Below are positions 49,169 to 58,628 of a DNA stretch of 64,000 bases, one piece after another. Made by a program: the position numbers and the translations under genes. The notes under the pieces are model-generated. The model made no database searches. It was not told where the DNA came from and was given only the letters and a program-made list of their open reading frames with translations. The DNA is from Emticicia sp051209875 (lineage in GTDB: Bacteria; Bacteroidota; Bacteroidia; Cytophagales; Spirosomataceae), in NCBI RefSeq assembly GCF_051209875.1, contig NZ_JBNTQY010000001.1:434001-498000 (forward strand). The letters run 5' to 3'. The number at the start of each line of letters is the position of its first letter. The first letter of the stretch is position 1.

Positions 49169-51646
49169 CTATCGTAGTTTTTTCAAAGTCAAATAATCTA
49201 AAAAGTAAATAACTTTTAAAGAAATATTGTTATTTTGGTCAGATTGAAGGGTATTTTGTAAGTTATCAAAATACGTGTCTTTTACAATGTCAGAATTATG
49301 GACTGTAGCATTTTTCCAAACAACATTCAAGAAACTACCAGGACCAAACTGCCAAGTATATACCATATCAATATTGAAATAATTGACATTTTTATTAAGA
49401 TTTTCAGTAACTCTATTGGTCGAAATCAACGTTCCGTTGTCATTCAAGGATAAATATTGTTGGTTATTCACCACACTTGCATAATGTCTTGCTCTGAAAG
49501 TTAGTCCCATTTTATTGGTAAAATTATACTTCAAATTGATAATATTATCAAAGGTTTTTACTTTTCTTAAAGCAAAAATAGTCGTTTTATCGTCTAATGT
49601 TGTTGTATAACCTAAGCCTTTTGGACGTGGTTCAAAACCAATGCTATGTCGGATAGAGAATTTACTATTGAAACGGTAGGTTTGACTGATATACAAATCT
49701 AAACCATTGATATTATAAAAATTCAAGAAAATACGTTCGAAGGCTTCCATATTAACCGAATATTTTTTTGCATAATTGGTTTCAACCCAACCTCCAAAAC
49801 CAACACTATTTCCTCTTCTAAATACTTTTCCAAGCTGACGAGGTTCATAAAAATCATTATTGGCAGGTCTAAAGTCAGTGAAAAGTCCAAACCATATCAG
49901 TTTTTTCGTTTGAGCATTGATATTTACCTGTACACGAGAGTTTTGATATTTACTTTTAATATCGCCAATTGGAGAATATAAATTGCTGATACTGGCATTT
50001 AAGTTAAGAAAAAGACGATTATACCAACCTTTTGGCTCGGTATAACGATAACCCACATAAGCACGGTGATTAATAAAGTTATTATTGGTAAAATAACCTA
50101 AATCGTTGCTCGTAAATTTGGTATCAGTTAAATCTTGTGCAATGCTATAGGTAAATCGTCCGCTTGTTTTACCAAAACTTAAAGTATGACTATAACCAAG
50201 CGAATTTTCTTGCGATGCCACCTTATATTTCAAACGACTGACGGAAGCACTACCAGCCAAATTATAGGTGTTTTTCTTATCAAAAAAGCTAAAAAGTCCT
50301 GCACTCACATTGGCATTGTAATCAGTTCCACCTCTAATTACACTTGTATTGACAAAACTTACGCTCGAATTATGTTTAAAAGTTTGGTCAAGTACTAATA
50401 TATTGTAGTTAGTTGATGGGTCAGTTTCAAATTTGCGAATTTCACCTGTTTCTTCGTTCTGAATAGTTGCATATTGTGTTTTGGTAATGGCATTTAAGAT
50501 GCCAATACCAAGACCATTTTTGGTTCGTCCCGATATTTTTGAGGCATTGATGAGTTTAGATTCTGTTGGGTTTTTCAGAATTTTCTCATTCGATTTTACA
50601 TCATCATAAGCATCGTACAAATGAATGGGAGCCCCCCCAATTCTTCTTGAATAAAACAAATTGCCTTTGTTGAAAAGCTCAGTTCCTTCTGTAAAGAAAC
50701 TTCGATTTTCATTATATTTTACTTCAAAAGGTGTAAGATTTAGCACTTTATTATCGCTTTGTACTTGCCCAAAATCTGGAATCAAAGTAGCATCTAAGGT
50801 AAAAGCTTGGCTAAGACCTAACTTTAAATCCAAACCACCCGAAACTTGATTTGTCCAGTTTTTTTGGTCGGGAGTATTGGCAGGAAAATGATTTTGATAA
50901 ACAGAAAAATAGGGGTAAAGTTGCAAGCGAAGCGGCGGTTTTATGTCAGTAATGCCCTTCCAAGTTCCTTCTTGAGTCAGGAAACCATTAATGTTGGGGT
51001 TAATGGCCGACCAAGTATATTGTTGTTCGGTTTTTCTTCGTCTTCGGGTAATATTTAGACCCCAGTTTTGAACTTTGTCTTTGCTAAATCTGATGGCAGC
51101 ATAAGGCAAAAACATTTCAAAAGACCAGCCTTTGTCGTGCATGACTACGGCACTTTTCCAGACGGCATTCCAACTAAAATCTTCGCCTCCATTATTACTA
51201 TTTTGGTTGGAAGTCATTTTTGCGTCCCATTGTTCGCCAAGGGGAGTTACAAAATACTCAAAGCCATTCAGCTTATCATTATACGTATCAAAAATGATAC
51301 CTATATAATCATTTGCTCCGAAGCCATCTCGGCCGACCAATTCTTTTGAAACGCTGTCAATGTTTCGTTCGTAGCATGTGCCACCAAAATAAATACCAGC
51401 GTCATCATACATCAAAAAGGTTTCGGTATGATTACCTTTTTCCTCTTTTCGACCAGCTTTTGGGCGAAATTCGGTGTAGTCGTCAATTATTGCGGCATCT
51501 TGCCAAGCAATGTCGTTTAGCTTTCCATCAATGATTACGGTCTTATTTGTTCTTTTCGCTTCGAGATTTTTTGGAATAATTTGAGCAAATAAATTGTAAG
51601 TGTTGAGAGCTGTAACTGAAATTAAAAGTAAAATAGTCTTTTTCAT
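49169..51646 (-). CDS. DUF5916 / carbohydrate-binding family 9-like protein
   Basis: 825 residues. Signal peptide (MKKTILLLISVTALNTYNLF, then AQ), a CBM9-like N-terminal domain at about 30-220 (IIDGKLNDIAWQDAAIIDDY, LMYDDAGIYFGGTCYE) and a large DUF5916 part to the end, rich in beta-strand pairs and likely a barrel in the outer membrane (RFTYSIAQDLTDTKF, RAYVGYRYTEPKGWYN). In Bacteroidota the family is common and its role unknown. I start at Met 51646, 16 codons after an earlier ATG, because the signal peptide begins there. Confidence 0.82.
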   Translation of the reverse strand: MKKTILLLISVTALNTYNLFAQIIPKNLEAKRTNKTVIIDGKLNDIAWQDAAIIDDYTEFRPKAGRKEEKGNHTETFLMYDDAGIYFGGTCYERNIDSVSKELVGRDGFGANDYIGIIFDTYNDKLNGFEYFVTPLGEQWDAKMTSNQNSNNGGEDFSWNAVWKSAVVMHDKGWSFEMFLPYAAIRFSKDKVQNWGLNITRRRRKTEQQYTWSAINPNINGFLTQEGTWKGITDIKPPLRLQLYPYFSVYQNHFPANTPDQKNWTNQVSGGLDLKLGLSQAFTLDATLIPDFGQVQSDNKVLNLTPFEVKYNENRSFFTEGTELFNKGNLFYSRRIGGAPIHLYDAYDDVKSNEKILKNPTESKLINASKISGRTKNGLGIGILNAITKTQYATIQNEETGEIRKFETDPSTNYNILVLDQTFKHNSSVSFVNTSVIRGGTDYNANVSAGLFSFFDKKNTYNLAGSASVSRLKYKVASQENSLGYSHTLSFGKTSGRFTYSIAQDLTDTKFTSNDLGYFTNNNFINHRAYVGYRYTEPKGWYNRLFLNLNASISNLYSPIGDIKSKYQNSRVQVNINAQTKKLIWFGLFTDFRPANNDFYEPRQLGKVFRRGNSVGFGGWVETNYAKKYSVNMEAFERIFLNFYNINGLDLYISQTYRFNSKFSIRHSIGFEPRPKGLGYTTTLDDKTTIFALRKVKTFDNIINLKYNFTNKMGLTFRARHYASVVNNQQYLSLNDNGTLISTNRVTENLNKNVNYFNIDMVYTWQFGPGSFLNVVWKNATVHNSDIVKDTYFDNLQNTLQSDQNNNISLKVIYFLDYLTLKKLR

Positions 51647-51872
51647 AAAATGTGTTAATTGTACCAAGCATTGAATAATAGCGGTAATTCGCAATAAAAA
51701 TTCAAAACTATCTTATTGTGCTTTTCATAAGTTATTAAAAATTGTTAATGGGTTATTATTTAACAACTATTAATAAATGTGGATACTCACTAATTCATAA
51801 AAGGTTACAAAAAGTGATTATGAAAACGACAATTTATTTTTATAAATGTTGCATGGATTCAGTAATATTTTT

Positions 51873-54296
51873 TTACTCAGATTTTAAACTTTTCACAGGA
51901 TTCATCAAGGCGGCCTTAACTGACTGATAACCAACTGTTAAGAAAGCAATCAATAAAGCCAAAACTCCTGCTAAGGCAAATATCCACCAACTAATGTCGA
52001 TTCTATAAGCAAAACTTTGTAACCATTTGTGCATAGCATACCAAGCTATCGGAAATGCAAAAAAACAGGCAACTAATACTAATTTCAAGAAATCCTTTGA
52101 TAATAAACCAATGATTTGACCAATGCTTGCTCCCAAAACTTTCCTAACGCCAATCTCCTTTATGCGTTGTTCGGCTGTAAAAGTAGCCAATCCAAACAAT
52201 CCTAAACAAGCAATAAAAACGGTCAAAATGCCAAAAATACTCAAAACAACGCCTATTTTTTGTTCTGCTTGATAGGTTTTATTCACGAGGTCATCCATAA
52301 AAGCATAAGTAAAAGGCTCTTCTACACCAAAAGATTTCCATTGGGTTTTCATACTTGCCAAAAGTCCCGAAATATCTTGTGTTTTTACTTTTACGATTAG
52401 TCCCCAGTTATTTTCATAAACCATCAACAAAGGCGTGATCGTTTCGTGAAGTGATTTGAAATGAAAATCTTTTACGATGCCAATCACTTGATAAACTTTC
52501 TTTGTACCATCATTTCCTACTATACGAGTGATGTTGTGCCCGACAGCATTTGTATTCCACCCAAAAGCTTTTGCGGCGGTTTCGTTGATAATAATTCCTG
52601 ATGAATCTGAACTAAATGTTCTCGAAAAATTTCGCCCAGCTGCCATTTTCATGCCCATCGTTGGAATATATTGGTCGTCAACACCATATTGTAGCGTTCG
52701 CATCATTTGAGAATCATCGGCTTCAGGATATGCCAACGAATTGTTTGAATTGGTAGGCCCTGCTGGTTTGTATGGTGAAGTAGTAACATTTACAACTCTA
52801 CTATCTTTCAATAATTGTTCTTTAAAAATAGACTCGTTTTTATTCAAAGCCCACGAGTTTTCCAAAACCAATAATTGCTCTTGGTCGTAGCCCAATTTTT
52901 TGTTCTGTATATAAGAAAGTTGTATGTAAACGATCGCAGTACCAATGATTAGACAAATCGAAATGCAAAACTGGAAAACTACCAATCCTTGTCGTAGTCC
53001 AATACTTTTTTTAGTGCCAGAAAATCTGCCTTTTAAGACAGTAATTGGTTTAAAAGATGAGAGAAAAAACGCTGGATAACTTCCCGCAATTAAACCTATA
53101 AACAAACCGAATAATAATAAGAAAAGTATGATTTGTGGATTTGCAGTAAAATCAAGACTTAGAGTTTTACCCGAAATGTCATTAAATGCTGGCAAGAAAA
53201 TTTGCACCAAGATTAAAGCTAAAATCAATGCAAAAGCCGTCAGAATGATGGATTCTAAGAGAAATTGACCTACTAATTCAAGTTTTGCTGAACCCATCAC
53301 TTTTCTAACACCAACTTCTTTGGCTCTTTTGGAAGCTCCTGCCGTAGAAAGATTCATGAAGTTGATGCAGGCAATGAGCAGCATAAACAAAGCAATAATA
53401 CCAAAAATATACACATACATTTTATCGCCACCAGGTTCTATTTCACCCGTTGATGAAGAGTTGAAGTGAATATCTGTTAATTTTTGTAAGGCAAACCCAA
53501 GTTGATTTCCTTTTGCTCTAAATTGCTGGATACTCATTCCCATGGCTTGCAATATTTCTGGCCCCATGTGTTTTTCGACCATCTGTGGCAGCTTTGCTTC
53601 TAATTTTTTATAATCATAGCCATCAGGAAGTACCAAATAGGTAAAGTAATTGGAACTCATCCAAGAAGAACTTTTGGCTTCACTATCTGAAGCCATTGAA
53701 CCAAACATATCAAAATGAAAATGCGAATTATGTGGAATATCATCAAAAACACCTGTTATTTTAAACGGAACGTTTTCGCCTTTTTTGAAATAGATTGTTT
53801 TTCCTATGGGGTCGGCATTGCCAAAAAAACGTTCGGCAGTTTTCTTTGAAAGCACCAAGAAGTTTGGTTGATTAAGTGCCGTTTTAGGGTTTCCTTTCAA
53901 AAAAGGAATAGAAAAAACATTAAAAAAGTTGGAGTCGGCATAAGCCAAAGTCGCATCGTTAATAATCTTCTCACCCAAAATTACTCTTGGCTTACCAAAA
54001 GTACGTAGGCGAGTCGCATCTTGTACTTCTGGATAATCGTTTTTCAAAGTTTGTGCTGTTGGTGGCATCACATTTGCCTCATTTATTTTTCCACCATTGA
54101 TATTTGCTTTAAAAATAATTCGGACAATACGGTCTGCTTTTTCATTGAATCGGTCATAGCTTAGTTCGTCTTGCACAAAAAGCAGGATTATCAAGCAAGT
54201 AGCAATACCAATAGCCAAACCAAAGATATTGATTGCGGTGAAAGCCTTGTTTTTCAACAGGTTTCGGAAGGCGATTTTTATGTAATTGCGTAGCAT
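51873..54296 (-). CDS. Large ABC transporter permease, duplicated FtsX/MacB type (1)
   Basis: 807 residues with two MacB-type periplasmic domains and two FtsX cores: hydrophobic segments at about 20-42, 285-310, 335-365, 378-400, 425-450, 670-695, 720-745 and 765-790. The opening MLRNYIKIAFRNLLKNKAFT and the FtsX signature IKEIGVRKVLGASIGQIIGL are diagnostic; it also has RAKEVGVRKVMGSAKLELVG. Such permeases export lipids or small molecules or signal through a periplasmic part, not by a channel. Paralogue of the gene at 54895-57345, which lies upstream, with the Uma2 gene reversed between them. Confidence 0.9.
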   Translation of the reverse strand: MLRNYIKIAFRNLLKNKAFTAINIFGLAIGIATCLIILLFVQDELSYDRFNEKADRIVRIIFKANINGGKINEANVMPPTAQTLKNDYPEVQDATRLRTFGKPRVILGEKIINDATLAYADSNFFNVFSIPFLKGNPKTALNQPNFLVLSKKTAERFFGNADPIGKTIYFKKGENVPFKITGVFDDIPHNSHFHFDMFGSMASDSEAKSSSWMSSNYFTYLVLPDGYDYKKLEAKLPQMVEKHMGPEILQAMGMSIQQFRAKGNQLGFALQKLTDIHFNSSSTGEIEPGGDKMYVYIFGIIALFMLLIACINFMNLSTAGASKRAKEVGVRKVMGSAKLELVGQFLLESIILTAFALILALILVQIFLPAFNDISGKTLSLDFTANPQIILFLLLFGLFIGLIAGSYPAFFLSSFKPITVLKGRFSGTKKSIGLRQGLVVFQFCISICLIIGTAIVYIQLSYIQNKKLGYDQEQLLVLENSWALNKNESIFKEQLLKDSRVVNVTTSPYKPAGPTNSNNSLAYPEADDSQMMRTLQYGVDDQYIPTMGMKMAAGRNFSRTFSSDSSGIIINETAAKAFGWNTNAVGHNITRIVGNDGTKKVYQVIGIVKDFHFKSLHETITPLLMVYENNWGLIVKVKTQDISGLLASMKTQWKSFGVEEPFTYAFMDDLVNKTYQAEQKIGVVLSIFGILTVFIACLGLFGLATFTAEQRIKEIGVRKVLGASIGQIIGLLSKDFLKLVLVACFFAFPIAWYAMHKWLQSFAYRIDISWWIFALAGVLALLIAFLTVGYQSVKAALMNPVKSLKSE

Positions 54297-54352
54297 CTTG
54301 ATATTTGTTTAATTATTTATTTTATATTTGTTTTAAAAAAAATCTTTTAATC

Positions 54353-54847
54353 ATGGATTTACTATTAGAAAATTGGGCAGAACGTGAAATGACCGCCTAC
54401 GAAATCGAAAGAGGAAAGCCTATGCCAAGTTTTAACCATTCCTATATTCAGAATAATCTTATTATTGAGATTAATATAAGTTTCCGAAAAAAATTTACCA
54501 CAATGCCAGAGCTTACTTTGGAAATGCCAGAAAAGCCAAATTGTGTACCCGATATTTCGATTTTTCCAAAGATGATTGCCAATTTTCTGCATGATAAAAT
54601 TACTTTTGCCGAAATGCCAATTACAGTTATTGAAATTGTATCCCCAACTCAATCAATTGATGAAATTCTTCTAAAATTTGAAAGATATTTCTTTGCAGGT
54701 GTACAATCTTGTTGGCTGGTTCAACCAAGCCTTAAAGCAATTAACGTCTATTCTCAAATAGGAAAATATCGATATTTTAATGACGAAATGATACTTATTG
54801 ACCCTACAACTGGTATTGAGTTAAACTTGTCAGAAATATTTCAATAA
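54353..54847 (+). CDS. Uma2 family protein (second copy)
   Basis: 164 residues. Active-site pattern: CVPDISIFPK (Asp), PITVIEIVSPTQSIDEILLK (Glu) and FERYFFAGVQSCWLVQPSLK. It differs clearly from the copy at 24787-25329, so the two are not recent duplicates. Start at ATG 54353 (MDLLLENW); sixteen upstream codons have no support. It lies reversed between two permease genes and ends in a GTTGTC-type hairpin with a T-run. Role unknown. Confidence 0.82.
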   Translation: MDLLLENWAEREMTAYEIERGKPMPSFNHSYIQNNLIIEINISFRKKFTTMPELTLEMPEKPNCVPDISIFPKMIANFLHDKITFAEMPITVIEIVSPTQSIDEILLKFERYFFAGVQSCWLVQPSLKAINVYSQIGKYRYFNDEMILIDPTTGIELNLSEIFQ

Positions 54848-54864
54848 TGCCATTATGCTATGCC

Positions 54865-54893
54865 GTTGTCAGTATCCTTACTGACAACTTTTT
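54865..54893 (+). terminator. Terminator of Uma2-2, GTTGTC-type palindrome
   Basis: GTTGTCAGTA-TCCT-TACTGACAAC followed by five T; just before the permease stop codon. Confidence 0.8.
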
Positions 54894-54894
54894 A

Positions 54895-57345
54895 TTACTC
54901 CGTTTTCAAACTTTCTACAGGATTATGTCTTGCTATTCTAAAGGTTTGAGGTATGATGGTGAGAAGCCCCAAAATCAATAAAATAATCGAACCAAATAGC
55001 ACAGTTCCAATGGTAATGTTTTCTTTTACTACCATAAAATTCAGCCACATATTATTCAAGAAAAACGAAAGTGGTGCAGCAATAAGAATGGCTAATGCCA
55101 ACATTTTTAAAAATTCTTTCGATAACATAAAGTTCAAACTCAACTCGCTCGCTCCCAATACTTTTCTGATGCCAATTTCTTTGGTACGGCGTTCAGTAGT
55201 ATAAATGGCCATTCCAAGTAAGCCAAGGCAGGCAATGGTGATAGCTAAAAATGCCAATAGCCCAATGACCGAAACCAAATCGAAGATACCTTGATTGGTA
55301 TTGGCTAAAGTTTCTTCATAGTATTCATATTTAATTGGGTGAATAGGGTCAATCACTTTCCACGAATTGGTAATATCAGCCATGACAGATTTTACATCGT
55401 TTGATGCAATTTTTACCGATACATATTTTAAAGCTGTTGGATTGGCGTGTAATACAATTGGCCCAGTTTCTCGAGCAGAAAACAACAAAAAGAAAGTAAA
55501 ATCTTTGAATACGCCAGCTACTTGTACGTTTTTGCCATCTAAAAGATAGCTTTGTCCAATCATTTCACTTGGGTGCTTAAAGCCAAATTTTCGGGTGGCT
55601 TCTTCATTTACCAAAATCGTATTAGACTTGCCTTCATTGTTGGTTTCAATGTTTTTGCCGTAAAGCATCGGGATTTCCATTACTTTTGTAAAATCTTGGT
55701 CAATCGCTAAGTTGATGGCATTGTAAGCAGTTTCTTTTCCAGGCACTTTTAACTCAAGTCCATCGTTTCGTCCTGTTGATGGAAGATAGGCACAAGCAGC
55801 TATGTCTTTTACACCTTTTACATTTCTCAAAGTATTCTTAACCAATTGATAATCATTGCTTTGCAAGCTGATATTAACAACGTTTTTAGGGTTGAAACCA
55901 TAGTCGAATTGCATATAATGTTTGAACTGGTCATAAATCACGATAGAAGTAACAATAAATATAAGCGAAATAGCAAACTGACTCACTGTCAGAACTCTAC
56001 GAAAACCCCATTTACCCAATCGGGTATTACTCACTTTTTTAATCATTTCGATTGGGCTTGATTTCGATAATTTCATGGCTGGATAAATACCAGAAATAAA
56101 ACAGATAATTAGGCTGAAAATGAAAAAGGCGAGGTAAACATAAACATTAAACTTCAAGTCAAACTTCAAGTATTGATTAATCCAAAGGCTTAGAAAGGCA
56201 TTTTTAAGGAAAAACAAAAAGAAATTGGCTACGATTAAGGCTAACAAAACGGTAAGAAAAGTTTCACTTAAAAACTGCACAATGAGGTCTTTTCTATTTG
56301 CTCCGATTACTTTTCGGAGACCGATTTCGCCCGAACGAGTGAAGCTACGGGCAATAGAAAGGCTCATATAATTTAAGCAAGAAGCCAATAAAATGACCAA
56401 AACGAGTCCACCTAAAATATAATAAACAAACATCGGCAAAGTTTCTACATCTGAATTATTGACTACTGGGCCAGGGTTTATTTCGGTCAATCGCTGGAAA
56501 TATAAGCGAGATTCTTTTACTTGTGGATTGGTACTTTCCTTGAATTTTTGTTGAGAAATTTGATCTAAGGCAAGACTAAGGTCTTTTTCAGTAGCATTTT
56601 TACTCAAAAGAGCATAAACAAAAGCCAAGTGGTCGGTGCTCCAATTATTAGAAAGATTTTCTATTTTGCTTGCGATAGTCGAGTCGGAAGGTGTTTTACT
56701 TTCTTTATATAAAATGTCCAAAGATGATGCCGACACGATGGCATCAAATTCGAGGTGTGATTTGAAATCAGTTTCAGCAAAAACACCTGTAATGGTATAA
56801 ATTCCCCAATCTACAGGAGACTTGCTTTCATCACTTCTATCGCTATATCGAATCGTTTTGCCTAATGGATTTTCATGCCCAAACAATTCTATGGCTTTTT
56901 GATGGCTTATTACCAAAGAATTCGGTTTTTCTAATGCTGTATTTGCATCGCCTGATGCTAAAGGATAAGAAAAAACTTTAAAAAATGAAGGTGTAGAAAA
57001 ATAACCTTTCAATGCTGAGTAATGCAGATTATGAACAGCATCGCCATTAATGCCTTTTCTCAAAAGAACAGTTTCTTCGATGGTAGGATAATCAGTTTTT
57101 AATTTATTAGCTACTGGAAAAGGAATGGTAGCTCTGAGATTCGTACGATTCAAGGGCGTTGAGACCAAACGATAGATTCTGTCTTTATTTACATGAAATT
57201 GGTCATAGCTCAATTGGTCGCTATACATGAGTATCATAAGCATAGATACCGACATCGCCACCGCCAGTCCAAAGATGTTAATTAAAGAAAAAGCCTTGTA
57301 CTTGACAAGGTTTCTCCAAGCGATTTTGATGTAATTTTTTAGCAT
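54895..57345 (-). CDS. Large ABC transporter permease, duplicated FtsX/MacB type (2)
   Basis: 816 residues, same architecture as the protein at 51873-54296: MLKNYIKIAWRNLVKYKAFS at the start, RSGEIGLRKVIGANRKDLIV in the middle and TKEIGIRKVLGASELSLNFM near the end, with two MacB-type periplasmic domains. The two copies are divergent but clearly related. It has its own regulatory block B (57371-57478) immediately upstream, like the ATPase/TolC operon; the other permease has none. No ATPase is encoded beside it. Confidence 0.9.
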   Translation of the reverse strand: MLKNYIKIAWRNLVKYKAFSLINIFGLAVAMSVSMLMILMYSDQLSYDQFHVNKDRIYRLVSTPLNRTNLRATIPFPVANKLKTDYPTIEETVLLRKGINGDAVHNLHYSALKGYFSTPSFFKVFSYPLASGDANTALEKPNSLVISHQKAIELFGHENPLGKTIRYSDRSDESKSPVDWGIYTITGVFAETDFKSHLEFDAIVSASSLDILYKESKTPSDSTIASKIENLSNNWSTDHLAFVYALLSKNATEKDLSLALDQISQQKFKESTNPQVKESRLYFQRLTEINPGPVVNNSDVETLPMFVYYILGGLVLVILLASCLNYMSLSIARSFTRSGEIGLRKVIGANRKDLIVQFLSETFLTVLLALIVANFFLFFLKNAFLSLWINQYLKFDLKFNVYVYLAFFIFSLIICFISGIYPAMKLSKSSPIEMIKKVSNTRLGKWGFRRVLTVSQFAISLIFIVTSIVIYDQFKHYMQFDYGFNPKNVVNISLQSNDYQLVKNTLRNVKGVKDIAACAYLPSTGRNDGLELKVPGKETAYNAINLAIDQDFTKVMEIPMLYGKNIETNNEGKSNTILVNEEATRKFGFKHPSEMIGQSYLLDGKNVQVAGVFKDFTFFLLFSARETGPIVLHANPTALKYVSVKIASNDVKSVMADITNSWKVIDPIHPIKYEYYEETLANTNQGIFDLVSVIGLLAFLAITIACLGLLGMAIYTTERRTKEIGIRKVLGASELSLNFMLSKEFLKMLALAILIAAPLSFFLNNMWLNFMVVKENITIGTVLFGSIILLILGLLTIIPQTFRIARHNPVESLKTE

Positions 57346-57370
57346 AGCTTTTTCATAATTTACTATATAT

Positions 57371-57388
57371 TAGCTAATGTTATGCCAA
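57371..57388 (-). promoter_or_regulatory. Sigma-54-like promoter B, permease 2
   Basis: Reverse strand: TTGGCAT-AACAT-TAGCTA, giving GG-N10-GC exactly. 26 bp before the ATG at 57345. Shares TGGCATA-R-CATT with promoter A. Confidence 0.6.
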
Positions 57389-57440
57389 AAGTATAAATAC
57401 TTGATTGTCAATTATTTATAAATAAAAAAATGCCAAAAAA

Positions 57441-57478
57441 TGTCCGAAAACGGACAAGTTTAGTACGCCTTCGGACAT
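57441..57478 (-). promoter_or_regulatory. Enhancer-like site B: TGTCCG-N4-CGGACA dyad plus third half-site
   Basis: TGTCCGAAAACGGACA (57441-57456), 15 bp including GTACG, then CGGACAT (57472-57478). The near edge is 55 bp from the GG of promoter B. Confidence 0.65.
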
Positions 57479-57597
57479 TGGGTTCTATTGAAAATCAGGG
57501 CGGAAAAATATTTTTTAAAATTATAAAATGCACTGACATAGGGTTGTCAGTAGGACCTATTTTCTTTGTGTTATTAATCAAAAAAACAGCAAGAATT

Positions 57598-58095
57598 ATG
57601 TCAATGATTGAAATGTACCTCAAAGAATTGGAGCAAGAATCGCTTACTACTCGCAAAATGTTGTCTATCGTACCAAACGATAAATATGACTGGCAACCAC
57701 ATCCCAAAAGTATGACTATTCGTAGTTTGGCTACTCATATTGCCGAATTGCCCACTTGGATAACTTTGGCATTAACGACTGACGAGTTGGATTTTGCTTC
57801 TGCTCCTTATAACCCTGTAATGATTAATAATACCAATGAGTTAATGGATTTATTTGAAAAATCATTGGTTGATGGTAGAACACATTTAGTAGCTGAAAAT
57901 GAAGAAAAATTATCAGAACCTTGGACTTTGAGAAGTGGAGATGAAATTTTTATGAAACAGACCAAAGCCGAAACTGTTCACCACTCTCTGTGTCAGATTA
58001 TTCATCATAGAGCTCAATTAGGCGTATTTTTGAGATTATTAGACATACCAATTCCAGGAAGTTATGGCCCAAGTGCCGACGAAATGGGTCTCTAA
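57598..58095 (+). CDS. DinB/YfiT-family protein
   Basis: 165 residues, four-helix DinB fold. The three metal-binding histidines are seen: TIRSLATHIAELPTWITLAL, then TKAETVHHSLCQIIHHRAQLG. Family members bind a divalent metal and often act as thiol transferases or as stress genes; here the activity is unknown. Start: ATG 57598 (MSMIEMYL); an upstream frame from 57430 is only repeat and regulatory sequence. It faces away from permease 2, so block B lies between them. Confidence 0.85.
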   Translation: MSMIEMYLKELEQESLTTRKMLSIVPNDKYDWQPHPKSMTIRSLATHIAELPTWITLALTTDELDFASAPYNPVMINNTNELMDLFEKSLVDGRTHLVAENEEKLSEPWTLRSGDEIFMKQTKAETVHHSLCQIIHHRAQLGVFLRLLDIPIPGSYGPSADEMGL

Positions 58096-58098
58096 ATA

Positions 58099-58160
58099 GT
58101 GCTAAAGCACGATGTAGAATTAAGAATGTAGAATGCTGATTATCAGTATTCTACATTCCA
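58099..58160. repeat. GAATG-type inverted repeat after dinB
   Basis: GTGC-TAAA-GCAC hairpin (58099-58110), left arm GATGTAGAATTAAGAATGTA and on (58111-58134), GCTGATTATCAG (58135-58146), right arm TATTCTACATTCC (58147-58159). Confidence 0.6.
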
Positions 58161-58314
58161 AGTGAAATTGATGATACAAAATTAAACTAATAAATTTTAG
58201 CTCATTAAATCCCGTAGGAATTTAATGGGAAGGTTGTTTATTATATAAATTAACCTTAGCACTTAGTATAATTAAGAATGCGGTAACTGAGCGAAGCCGA
58301 AGTTCGATATTCTT

Positions 58315-58581
58315 TTATTCTTTTGCTTTTAAACTATCCATTTTTGCATCAGCTGCCACAGCAGCAGCAGTGGATGAATCTTTTTCAAAATAAGCCTTTC
58401 TCTCGCTATCCTTCACGACTGGAATCTTGTTGCCGAAAGTAATAAAACCTGCTATATAGGCAATTACCATCAAGGCAACAAGAAGTCCTATTCCCCATGC
58501 CCAAAACTTCTTGTAGTTTAATTTTTTTTCCTCTTTTATTTGGCTACTCCCTTCTATGTATGCTCTGTCTTTTTTATTCAT
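58315..58581 (-). CDS. Small membrane protein of unknown function
   Basis: 88 residues: charged N-terminus (MNKKDRAYIEGSSQIKEEKK), one hydrophobic segment at about 29-51 (AWGIGLLVALMVIAYIAGFI), and an Ala-rich, charged tail (SSTAAAVAADAKMDSLKAKE). No signal peptide; the tail is probably periplasmic. I recognise no family. Divergent from the AraC-type gene, across a spacer holding shared regulatory repeats. Confidence 0.6.
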   Translation of the reverse strand: MNKKDRAYIEGSSQIKEEKKLNYKKFWAWGIGLLVALMVIAYIAGFITFGNKIPVVKDSERKAYFEKDSSTAAAVAADAKMDSLKAKE

Positions 58582-58628
58582 GGCTGTGTGTTTTAAATGA
58601 TTAGTAAATCCAATAAATATTTTAATGA

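Noticed and set aside
57430..57597. N-terminal extension of the DinB gene
   Set aside because: Covers the TGTCCG dyad and AT-rich leader; the DinB fold starts at Met 57598.
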